A stretch of 64,000 bases of DNA from Mucilaginibacter lappiensis. Lineage in GTDB: Bacteria; Bacteroidota; Bacteroidia; Sphingobacteriales; Sphingobacteriaceae. Shown here piece after piece: positions 51,983-59,680 of this stretch. A program made the translations under genes and the position numbers. Within the stretch, counting starts at the first letter, position 1, and every line of letters starts with the position of its first letter. The stretch is from contig NZ_FTMG01000014.1 in assembly GCF_900155965.1 (NCBI RefSeq), positions 1-64,000 of the forward strand, read 5' to 3'. Under the pieces are notes generated by a model. It did not search any database. It had not been told where the DNA came from and worked only from the letters and a program-made list of their open reading frames with translations.

Positions 51983-52600
51983 TTAGTCTTTAAGCGGCCA
52001 GGGGCAGAAATAACTTATAACTTTATACTGGCCCTTTACCCTCCCAAACACAAAACCATATGAAGTTTCTTTGCCATTCTTTTGTTCGTACTGCTGCTGC
52101 AGTTCATATAAGGTACTGCCTTTGTCAGTTGCCTTTTTTAGTGTGATGTAGTAATTTTCTGTTGTTGTGTTATCAATTTCAGACAGATCATCCTCCCGGC
52201 TTTGGGGTATCAGCCGCAAGGCGTCTTTACTGAAAATAGTTCCTTCGTATTTCGGATATTCCGCAACACTCACCAGACCCTCTGCCGGATTTATGGTGGT
52301 TGCCTTCATATCTTCGGCAGTCCATTGAGGCTGTGTTTGCAGCGGAAAATAAAACATGTTTTTTAGCTGTTCTTTATCTACATTTTTTACCGAGGCTTTA
52401 AACTTCTTAAGAAATGCCCGAAATTGTTGCTCATCATTACTTTTAGTTGGGACACTGGTTTTAACCGCCCGATCAGCTTGCGGTTTATTAAGTGCTGTAC
52501 TATCTTTGATTTGCACAGGCGTATTACCCTTGCAACCCATGGTAGCACAAGCCAGCATAATAAGCTGACAAGTCAAAACATATGTGATCTTTTTTATCAT
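51983..52600 (-). CDS. Lipoprotein, likely immunity to the muramidase effector
   Basis: A 205-residue lipoprotein. I start it at the ATG at 52600 (MIKKITYVLTCQLIMLACATMGC); a TTG two codons upstream is possible. The lipidated Cys is in ATMGC near residue 23, so the mature protein is tethered in the periplasm or outer membrane. The body resembles DUF4348-like lipoproteins of Bacteroidota (EQLKNMFYFPLQTQP, TLYELQQQYEQ, YKVISYFCPW). It starts 2 bp after the muramidase-like gene, as expected for an effector-immunity pair acting in the periplasm. A remnant copy precedes vgrG2. Confidence 0.65.
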   Translation of the reverse strand: MIKKITYVLTCQLIMLACATMGCKGNTPVQIKDSTALNKPQADRAVKTSVPTKSNDEQQFRAFLKKFKASVKNVDKEQLKNMFYFPLQTQPQWTAEDMKATTINPAEGLVSVAEYPKYEGTIFSKDALRLIPQSREDDLSEIDNTTTENYYITLKKATDKGSTLYELQQQYEQKNGKETSYGFVFGRVKGQYKVISYFCPWPLKD

Positions 52601-52602
52601 GA

Positions 52603-53496
52603 TCAACTTCTTGGTATGCTGATAATGGCCCTGTCTTCCATTCTTTTTAGTATTACCGCGGCACCCAGTTGTTGGGATACGGCGTTGACGTCAAAAACAC
52701 GATCCTTAACATATTTACCTTTGGTATAATGGTTAGAGAAACTCCATAGGTATGGGGTATGTATCCCCTTGCCTGCATAGCCAAAACCATTATAGCCTTC
52801 TAGCTTTTGCAGTATGAAAGGCAGGCTCCAATTGTTTACCTTATCGTATTTCATGAGCTTAAGGGCATCAACCGCACTCTCTTCGAAAGTAAACGGTGGA
52901 CCATGCCCAACTTTAGGGCGGTGGGCCGGTACCTGTACTGTGTAACCAGTTAATGGATCGCCGTTATGTAAATGTTTTTTAAAGCTGAATGAGCATTCGA
53001 GGTAATGTACACAGGCAATAAAATACCAGGGGATGGAAGATCCACCGCCGAAAAAATTAACCGGCGAATAAACATCGCCGCCCAGTAAACTGGTGCTGTC
53101 AAAAAAATTATTTCCAAAAACAGTATTAGTTTGCGGCTGGGCTCCAATATTTAACAAACTATTTGGTTGCGATGCGCCAATTGTTGACAAGTTGAGCGAA
53201 CCTGCACTAAACCTGTCAAAATAGGAAGTATAGCTGGACGCAAACAGGTTTTTGTTTGCCGGCGGAAATAACATGCCATTACCTAAACGAACCAGGCTTG
53301 ATATGCTTTCATACCGGGTACGGTTTACGGTTACATGTTCATCAATCACTTTATCAACCTGGGCCATTTTTTCTTTGGCAATTACACAGGTATTAAAAAG
53401 CAACAGGTATTCCATAGCCGTTGGGATGGATGACTTTTTTACCTTTTTTTTAGTGGTAGGTACAGGTGCACGCGTTATTCTTTTCTTCTTTTTCAT
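52603..53496 (-). CDS. Lysozyme-like peptidoglycan hydrolase, candidate effector
   Basis: A 297-residue protein. Residues 1-24 are very Lys/Arg-rich with no signal peptide. Residues about 25-150 are a linker rich in Asn, Ser and Gly. Residues about 155-290 resemble a lysozyme/muramidase-type domain: HYLECSFSFKKHLHNGD with Glu167 as a candidate acid, LHNGDPLT (176-183), EGYNGFGY, then PYLWSFSNHY and a closing GAAVILKRM. With no export signal but a wall-degrading domain, it should leave through the secretion system. The lipoprotein 2 bp downstream would protect the producer. An alternative is local wall remodelling for apparatus assembly. Confidence 0.72.
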   Translation of the reverse strand: MKKKKRITRAPVPTTKKKVKKSSIPTAMEYLLLFNTCVIAKEKMAQVDKVIDEHVTVNRTRYESISSLVRLGNGMLFPPANKNLFASSYTSYFDRFSAGSLNLSTIGASQPNSLLNIGAQPQTNTVFGNNFFDSTSLLGGDVYSPVNFFGGGSSIPWYFIACVHYLECSFSFKKHLHNGDPLTGYTVQVPAHRPKVGHGPPFTFEESAVDALKLMKYDKVNNWSLPFILQKLEGYNGFGYAGKGIHTPYLWSFSNHYTKGKYVKDRVFDVNAVSQQLGAAVILKRMEDRAIISIPRS

Positions 53497-53531
53497 AGGT
53501 GTATCAAAGAAATAAATAAGAACAAACTAAA

Positions 53532-53573
53532 AAAATACGGAGAAAATACTTTTACTTACTTTCTCCGTATTTT
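53532..53573 (-). terminator. Terminator after tssD2
   Basis: Stem AAATACGGAGAA (53533-53544) and TTCTCCGTATTT (53561-53572), with a T run on the minus-strand side. It lies 22 bp after the tssD2 stop and separates the tube genes from the effector cassettes. Confidence 0.88.
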
Positions 53574-53594
53574 CAGTTCATATAAAACAATGGC

Positions 53595-53990
53595 TTATTT
53601 AGGCCAATCGTTTTCGTGCTGGGCATTACCCATTTTTAGCTTACGTGCCGATATAACAAAGCTTAATGACATTGGATTGTTGCCAATGATAGATATGCCT
53701 TCGTTATACTGGATAATGTAACCTTCTTCAAAAGTCAACTCCTTCATTTTGGCATCTTCGTCAGATTTTTTGAAGGTAATGGTTCCGTTAATTGGTTTGT
53801 ATTGATTATTAACCATTGATTCGATAACCGATGTATCCTCAGTTGACTCAACCTCAACTTGTATGGTACCACCGTAAACACCAGATGACGGACGACCTTT
53901 TGCGTCCACATCCCTGTTTAATGAAAAGCTGCACTGCAGCACATCAAATTCCTTTGATGATCCGAGACTAATTCTTGCTTTGAAAGCCAT
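53595..53990 (-). CDS. tssD: Hcp tube protein TssD, copy 2
   Basis: A 131-residue Bacteroidota-type Hcp. It starts MAFKARI and has the family core NRDVDAKGRPSSGVYGGTI, then ESTEDTSVIESMVNNQYKPI and the C-terminal SFVISARKLKMG. Hexamer rings stack to form the inner tube that is fired by the sheath. It is about 70 percent identical by eye to the tandem copy at 54070. A strong terminator follows. Two copies may provide more tube protein or rings with different cargo. Confidence 0.93.
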   Translation of the reverse strand: MAFKARISLGSSKEFDVLQCSFSLNRDVDAKGRPSSGVYGGTIQVEVESTEDTSVIESMVNNQYKPINGTITFKKSDEDAKMKELTFEEGYIIQYNEGISIIGNNPMSLSFVISARKLKMGNAQHENDWPK

Positions 53991-54023
53991 GATTTTAAAA
54001 ATTTTAAATTAAAAAAATAACAG

Positions 54024-54038
54024 GGTGCCTAAAGCACC
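54024..54038 (-). terminator. Weak hairpin between the two tssD genes
   Basis: GGTGC-CTAAA-GCACC with a T-rich tract downstream on the minus strand (starting at 54017). It would let part of the RNA polymerases stop after tssD1 and so set its excess. Confidence 0.6.
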
Positions 54039-54069
54039 GGTACAATTTGGTCAAAAAAAATTAATTAAT

Positions 54070-54468
54070 TTAATTTTTGCCCGGCCAGTCATTTACATGC
54101 TCGGCACTGCCTAATTTAAGCTTGCGTGCGGAGATCACAAATTTTAGGCTCATTGGAGTGGATCCAGTAATGTCAATCCCTTCAGAATACTTTACAATGT
54201 AACCATCTTCAAAAGAAAGCTCTTTCATTTTAGCATCTTCTTCAGATTTTTTGATCAGCAAAGTACCTGCAATAGGTTTGTACTGGTTGTTTACCATCGA
54301 CTCGATGATGGAAGTGTCTTCGGTTGATTCGATCTCGATATCGATCGTACCACCATAAACGCCGGAAGATGGGCGTCCTTTTGAATCAACATCGCGGTTA
54401 AGCGCATACGAGCAAGTAAGAACATCGTAATCCTTGCCCGAAAAATTTAATCTTGCTTTGAAAGCCAT
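54070..54468 (-). CDS. tssD: Hcp tube protein TssD, copy 1
   Basis: A 132-residue Hcp paralog, first of the tandem pair. It begins MAFKARLNFSGKDYD, shares the NRDVDSKGRPSSGVYGGTI core, and ends KLKLGSAEHVNDWPGKN. It has its own AT-rich 104-bp leader after the flavodoxin-type gene and a hairpin after its stop. High expression is likely, but I could not identify a clear -7 box in the leader. Confidence 0.93.
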   Translation of the reverse strand: MAFKARLNFSGKDYDVLTCSYALNRDVDSKGRPSSGVYGGTIDIEIESTEDTSIIESMVNNQYKPIAGTLLIKKSEEDAKMKELSFEDGYIVKYSEGIDITGSTPMSLKFVISARKLKLGSAEHVNDWPGKN

Positions 54469-54572
54469 AACGATAAATTTTAAAGGTTAATAATTTAAAA
54501 GAATACAGTTTTTCTGTATCCTCTATAACTACAAATAAGAATTATTATTGTTTTATGAATATTATTTTTTTA

Positions 54573-55142
54573 TCAAATAAGTTTTAGCCCGAACGAATAT
54601 AACTTTTGCAGCCATTTTTTGCTGTATTCGTTTTGCAGGGAGTATAAATGTCCTATCGTGCTGGTATGCACAGGTTTTATCTGGCGTTTTTCGAGGATTC
54701 CCTTTTTGATAGCCAGGTAAGTAGGATGTTGATTTTTTTGCCAATCTTCCCAGGCCGGCTCATCCAATATAGATATTATTCTGGCAGATTTTCCACTAAA
54801 GTTAATATCCATGCGCCCGGCAGGGCTTATAAATACCTGGTCGGGCATAAATATGCGGTCAAAAAAACCTTTAATGCGAGTATTGATGGAGTCTTTGTAA
54901 ACAGGGCAAAAAATAGCGATATGCGTGGCCCATTTTAACATGTTAATAGATTGAATAAGATCGGGCTCTGTATCGGTATTGGGCAGGGCAAATTGTTTAT
55001 TGGGGTTAAATTTCAGATCGGCAATAACCAGCTCCCTTACAACACTCCCTGCAGCCTCGGCCCCATCTTTATAAGCGCCGATCAATGCGGCTGTATTCTC
55101 GCCTTTATTAATGTCTGCATTAATAATCAATAGTTGCCTCAT
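54573..55142 (-). CDS. Flavodoxin-fold NAD(P)H oxidoreductase
   Basis: A 189-residue protein of the flavodoxin-like fold/NAD(P)H dehydrogenase (quinone) type: a first strand LLIINADINKG, a middle AIFCPVYKDSINTRIKGFFDRIF as in FMN-dependent quinone reductases, and a charged C-terminal helix. It would reduce quinones or disulfide-like substrates with FMN. It is surprising between tssC and tssD: no T6SS core role is known. Both ends are set off from its neighbours (terminator before it, 104-bp gap after it). Confidence 0.72.
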   Translation of the reverse strand: MRQLLIINADINKGENTAALIGAYKDGAEAAGSVVRELVIADLKFNPNKQFALPNTDTEPDLIQSINMLKWATHIAIFCPVYKDSINTRIKGFFDRIFMPDQVFISPAGRMDINFSGKSARIISILDEPAWEDWQKNQHPTYLAIKKGILEKRQIKPVHTSTIGHLYSLQNEYSKKWLQKLYSFGLKLI

Positions 55143-55204
55143 TGGCTACAAACATAGCCAGTATTTAACAATAAATAAAGCTGATGGCGAACTTAAATTA
55201 ACAT

Positions 55205-55252
55205 AAAACAAAAGAGCCATTTAACGAGTGCTAAATGACTCTTTTGTTTTTT
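55205..55252 (-). terminator. Terminator after tssC
   Basis: Long hairpin with arms AAAACAAAAGAGCCATTTA and TAAATGACTCTTTTGTTTT (one internal mismatch), ending directly at the tssC stop codon (55254). T runs on both sides. Confidence 0.88.
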
Positions 55253-55253
55253 A

Positions 55254-56633
55254 CTATTGTTGTTTATACTCGGTATCCCAGGTGGTGCTGGCATCCTCAC
55301 CCTTGTGGCCGTCAAGTTTCACCACGAAACTTTTAGCCGGGAAGTATGGTGTAATATTAATATCCAGATGGATGCGGTCTTTCTGCTGCTCATCACGTTC
55401 AAAACGTACTATCTTAAATCGCTCTATCAGCCTGTCGGGCCCCTGAATATTATCCAAAAATTTCACAATCTGCGAGCGCAGATCCTGTTCGGTTTTGGAG
55501 TTCCAGTTTTCAAAAGCGCGACGGTTCAAAAAGTCGAACAGTACTTTAGTGATATAGTCAAATACCCGGACTACAGAGTAGGTTTGAAGGCCGATATTAT
55601 CGCCATTGAACAGTGTTTTGGCCGAAAATGCCATCACCTTACCATATTCATTAACCATAGGTACTAAACCTACGCGCTCGAGGTGTGATATTTCGCTTTT
55701 TTTCAGGTCAAACCGCACACCATCAACTTCATTTACGGCACCATGTTTTTTACCGGCGGTAACCTGCGACATTAAGGTATAATACATTTTACCGGCTAAC
55801 GCCGCTGATCCTGGTATGTACAGATCTTCTTCTTCACCGGCTTCAGACACCTTGCCACGGCCCACCAGCCAGTTACAAGTCATGATGGTATTTGACTTAA
55901 AGGCATCACCTCCGGTTAAGTTAGCCGCGGTAAACAGATCCACTACGTCATCCGGTTGTTCCAGATCGGCAAAATCGGTAACTAACATTACCTTATTGTC
56001 ATAAGCAATTTTTGACCAGCGCTCTACCACTTTATTGGAACCCAGGTAACCCGGGATAACCAGTATGGAATAGTTTTGGCGCAGATCCAAACGATCGTAA
56101 TTTTGCTTTAGTTCATTAGCAGTAAATTCAATGAACCTTGGATTATCCAATTCTTTTAATTGATCAAGCGAGGCATTCATCACCACCAAATTTTTCAATT
56201 TATCAGCCTCGGTATTTTTATAAAACAAGTGAACCGAGCGATAAGCCTGCTCCAGCTCACGTGTGGCTTGCAGGGTATTCAGCAAATTCTTGTTTAAATT
56301 CTCTTCGGTACTTTGCAGGTTTTCGGTACTTTTTTCAACAATACCACTTACCGAATCGCCGTTTTCCAGGGCATCAATCCACTGGTTAAGCTTTAATTTT
56401 AACTCTTCGCGCTCTGTTTTCTTTTCATCATCGGTTAAAAATATCTGTTTACGGGCTTTACGCTCGGGATTAAGGTTCTGCAAACCTTCAATAGTAGCTT
56501 CCAGCAGGTCGAAACCACCTACACGTGAAAGTTTTTCAAGACTTGATGATAGCGATAGCTCCTCTTTTTCTTTGGGTTTATAAGCCTGACCAGATGACTG
56601 ATCATTAAGTATCTGCTCGTTGGGTGTTGCCAT
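55254..56633 (-). CDS. tssC: Contractile sheath large subunit TssC
   Basis: A 459-residue Bacteroidota TssC (VipB type). A variable N-terminus (Lys/Glu-rich) leads into the family body: NLVVMNASLDQLKELDNPRF, the LDLRQNYSILVIPGYLGSNK core, the GRGKVSEAGEE loop region, and AKTLFNGDNIGLQTYSVVRVFDYI. With TssB it forms the contractile sheath around the Hcp tube. It follows tssB by 26 bp and precedes a terminator. Confidence 0.95.
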   Translation of the reverse strand: MATPNEQILNDQSSGQAYKPKEKEELSLSSSLEKLSRVGGFDLLEATIEGLQNLNPERKARKQIFLTDDEKKTEREELKLKLNQWIDALENGDSVSGIVEKSTENLQSTEENLNKNLLNTLQATRELEQAYRSVHLFYKNTEADKLKNLVVMNASLDQLKELDNPRFIEFTANELKQNYDRLDLRQNYSILVIPGYLGSNKVVERWSKIAYDNKVMLVTDFADLEQPDDVVDLFTAANLTGGDAFKSNTIMTCNWLVGRGKVSEAGEEEDLYIPGSAALAGKMYYTLMSQVTAGKKHGAVNEVDGVRFDLKKSEISHLERVGLVPMVNEYGKVMAFSAKTLFNGDNIGLQTYSVVRVFDYITKVLFDFLNRRAFENWNSKTEQDLRSQIVKFLDNIQGPDRLIERFKIVRFERDEQQKDRIHLDINITPYFPAKSFVVKLDGHKGEDASTTWDTEYKQQ

Positions 56634-56659
56634 GATCGTATTTTTATTTGTTTAGGTTA

Positions 56660-57100
56660 TTATTGCTCCAACTCTTTAACTATGCCCCGTAGCGCGTCAA
56701 TAAAAGCCTGTTTGGTTTCGGCATTATCAAGGGTTGTTTTTAACGTTTTGTTTGTTTTTAACTGCTTAATAATATTCTGATACATTTCGCGCTGAATATT
56801 GAGCTTACGCAGATAATTACTTTGCTGAACCAATCTTTTCGGAGCAAAATCGCCCAGGTTGGCAAAATGAAAAGTTTCGTTAAGGTTTGATCCGTCTATT
56901 TTATCAAACGCTACGTTAACTTTGGGCTTGTAGTGTCCAAATACCTCTTCCACATTTTTCAATCCTTCTACCTTTTCGGGTCTAAGCGGCTCGTTATCTG
57001 TTAGTTTTTGGATAAATAATGTTTTATTAGGGGCTATATCATTAAATGCTTCTGAGGTATCGACTTTCTTCTCGTTTCCTCCTATTTCGTAGTTAAACAT
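56660..57100 (-). CDS. tssB: Contractile sheath small subunit TssB
   Basis: A 146-residue TssB (VipA type) of the Bacteroidota group. Core: KPKVNVAFDKIDGSNLNETFHF, then LGDFAPKRLVQQ, followed by a helical tail. It pairs with TssC to form the sheath; the N-terminal part supplies the helix that ClpV recognises in other systems. It begins 95 bp after the tssH stop and is co-transcribed with tssC. Confidence 0.94.
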   Translation of the reverse strand: MFNYEIGGNEKKVDTSEAFNDIAPNKTLFIQKLTDNEPLRPEKVEGLKNVEEVFGHYKPKVNVAFDKIDGSNLNETFHFANLGDFAPKRLVQQSNYLRKLNIQREMYQNIIKQLKTNKTLKTTLDNAETKQAFIDALRGIVKELEQ

Positions 57101-57195
57101 AGTTTCTTAATTAAATGATAAGTATAGAATTGTAAATATTAATAATGTAATTACTTGCAAATTGTTTTACTGTGTCTTAATTCTTTCAAAAAGAG

Positions 57196-59679
57196 TTACT
57201 TAATATCCCATAACAGCTCATCGCTGTCTGTATTTTTAGTTATGATGACGCTATTCCCCTTTTTTAACTCCCCGGAAATAATATATCGTGAAATAGGCCT
57301 CCGCAGCTGATTACGGATCACGCCCGATAATTGCCTTGCGCCATATTTAGGTGTAAAACCTTTCAACGCCAGCATACTCTTGGCTTCATCGCTGATCTGC
57401 ATACCGATGCCCATTTTGTCGAGCGCCTGAACCAGGCTTTTGAGTTGAATATCAAATATCCGGACTACATTTTCTTCGGATATCGGTGCAAATGGTACAA
57501 TTTCAGACAAGCGGGCCAAAAACTCCGGTCGGAAATTTTTACCCATCACTTCCATTAATTGTGATGATGTTGGCATGTTGCCTTTTTGTATCTCCCCTGC
57601 AACCCATTCGCTACCAATGTTGGAGGTAAACAGGATCAGCGCGTTGGAAAAATCACCTTCTTTCCCCAGCCTGTCATGCATATGACCTTCATCCAGTATC
57701 TGTAAAAAGATGTCGAACACCGATGGATGCGCCTTCTCGATCTCATCGAACAACACCACCGAGTAAGGCTGCTGGCGGATCTTATTTACTAAAAGGCCAC
57801 CTTCTTCATACCCTACATATCCCGGGGGCGCTCCGTATAATAAAGCCGCGGAATGCTCTTCCTTAAACTCCGACATATCAAAGCGGATCATAGCTTTTTC
57901 ATCGTTGAACAAAAACTCAGCGATTGACTTAGCCAGCTCGGTTTTACCCGTACCTGTTGGGCCCAGTAAAAAGAACGAACCGATGGGCTGCCCCTTTTTA
58001 TTTAACCCGCTGCGTGATTCCAGGATAGCATCTGATACGGCTTTCAACGCCTGATCCTGCCCCACTACACGTTTCTTTAAAAAGCCTTCCATGTTTAAAA
58101 GCCTTTCTTTTTCCTGCGCTTGTATCTTGCCTAAAGGGATACCTGTTTTATAGGATATAATAGCCGCGATATCCTGTTTATCAACAATTTCGGTTTTATT
58201 GCCGGCCAAAGTTTCCAGCTGTCCTATATTCCGTTCGAAATACGCATTGTACTCTTCGGGCGTTTCCAGGCTTTCCACCTGGGTTTCATCGTCCAGCTGC
58301 CCCAGTAACACCGCGCTAATCTTATTACGAAGTAAGGAATATAACCATTTGTAGGATACTATCAGCTCGGGATCATCCTTGCTGTTTTTAAGTTCCTCAA
58401 AGCGGGTGCGCAGTTCGGCCAGTGAGGTTACCGAAGTATCGTTCATTAAGCGGATAGCGGCCATAGTTCGGTCAAGCAAATCAAAGGCGGCATCGGGCAG
58501 GCGCCTGTCTTTCAGGTAGCGCTGCGCCAGGCGCACACATTCTTCCGCCGCATTGTCATCCACTTTCAGGTTATGATGCGCTTCATAGCGGGGTACCAGC
58601 TTTTTTAGCATTTTTATGGCTGTGGCCGTATCTGGCTCATTTACCTGCAATACTTCAAAGCGCCGACTAAAGGCTTGTTCTGGCTCAATAACCTTTCGGT
58701 ACTCATCTATAGTAGTAGCACCTATCACCGTTATTTCGCCACGGGCCAATTCGGGTTTAAGCAGATTGCCTACGCCACCGCCAATCGGGCCCTTATTGTC
58801 TAATAAGGTATGTATCTCATCAATAAACAGGATGGCTTTATCCAACTGTTTTAACTCCCGCAGAATGTTCTTGAGCCTATCTTCGATTTCTCCTTTATAA
58901 GAAGCCCCGGCTATTAATGAGCCCAGATCCAACTCATACAGTTGTACATTTTTTAGGGAATCAGGCACCTGGTTATTTACAATATCCAAAGCAAAACCGT
59001 CAACCAGCGCGGTTTTACCCACTCCGGCATCACCGGTTATCATGACATTAGGTTTGGTACGGCGACTCAATATTTCCATGACCATGCGGGTTTCCCGCTC
59101 ACGGCCAATAATGGGATCTATCTTATCACGCCGGGCCAGCTCGGTACGGTCGATGCAATATTTCAGCAAAGCGCTGTTTGATTTTGTTGGAGTATGACCG
59201 CCGCCATCTTTTTCATTCCCTGTTGTTTGTACCGCTTGCTGTATCTCCTCATTGCTCAGGTAAATATCCAGCAGTTCCTTCTCTTTTACCGGAAACGATT
59301 TGAGCTGGTTCACATCAAAGCCTACGTTGGGTTTAACCAATGCAATAAGTACACAAACCGGGGTTATCAGATCAACCCCAAGCTTAATACGCACATTATC
59401 GGCCTCTTCAAACACCTGCCTAACGGCGTTATTTCCCAGCATTTCGTCGGGCACGGTAATGGCCGGTGCATACTCTTCAATCCTCACATCGGCCCAATCC
59501 TGCACATAAGCAGCATCTTTACCCAAAGATTGTAACATGCCACGCAAGCCTACTTCCTGGTGCATTAGCCCCTTTAACAAGTGCGCCGGACCAAACTCTT
59601 TATGGTGATACTCCTTTGCAAGAGATTGCGCCACCCTAACGGCCGTTTTTACTGATTCACTGAGATTAACTACGTTCAT
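57196..59679 (-). CDS. tssH: ClpV-type AAA+ ATPase TssH
   Basis: An 827-residue Hsp100. An N-terminal ClpN repeat domain (about 1-150) is followed by AAA1 with Walker A GDAGVGKT at 216-223 and Walker B LFIDEIH. A coiled-coil M-domain (about 395-510) comes next. AAA2 has a second Walker A GPTGTGKT near 575 and Walker B VVLFDEIEKAHP, and the closing ClpB-C domain ends near 827. It disassembles contracted TssB/TssC sheaths. The start is 1 bp after the end of tssR. Confidence 0.95.
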   Translation of the reverse strand: MNVVNLSESVKTAVRVAQSLAKEYHHKEFGPAHLLKGLMHQEVGLRGMLQSLGKDAAYVQDWADVRIEEYAPAITVPDEMLGNNAVRQVFEEADNVRIKLGVDLITPVCVLIALVKPNVGFDVNQLKSFPVKEKELLDIYLSNEEIQQAVQTTGNEKDGGGHTPTKSNSALLKYCIDRTELARRDKIDPIIGRERETRMVMEILSRRTKPNVMITGDAGVGKTALVDGFALDIVNNQVPDSLKNVQLYELDLGSLIAGASYKGEIEDRLKNILRELKQLDKAILFIDEIHTLLDNKGPIGGGVGNLLKPELARGEITVIGATTIDEYRKVIEPEQAFSRRFEVLQVNEPDTATAIKMLKKLVPRYEAHHNLKVDDNAAEECVRLAQRYLKDRRLPDAAFDLLDRTMAAIRLMNDTSVTSLAELRTRFEELKNSKDDPELIVSYKWLYSLLRNKISAVLLGQLDDETQVESLETPEEYNAYFERNIGQLETLAGNKTEIVDKQDIAAIISYKTGIPLGKIQAQEKERLLNMEGFLKKRVVGQDQALKAVSDAILESRSGLNKKGQPIGSFFLLGPTGTGKTELAKSIAEFLFNDEKAMIRFDMSEFKEEHSAALLYGAPPGYVGYEEGGLLVNKIRQQPYSVVLFDEIEKAHPSVFDIFLQILDEGHMHDRLGKEGDFSNALILFTSNIGSEWVAGEIQKGNMPTSSQLMEVMGKNFRPEFLARLSEIVPFAPISEENVVRIFDIQLKSLVQALDKMGIGMQISDEAKSMLALKGFTPKYGARQLSGVIRNQLRRPISRYIISGELKKGNSVIITKNTDSDELLWDIK

Positions 59680-59680
59680 G

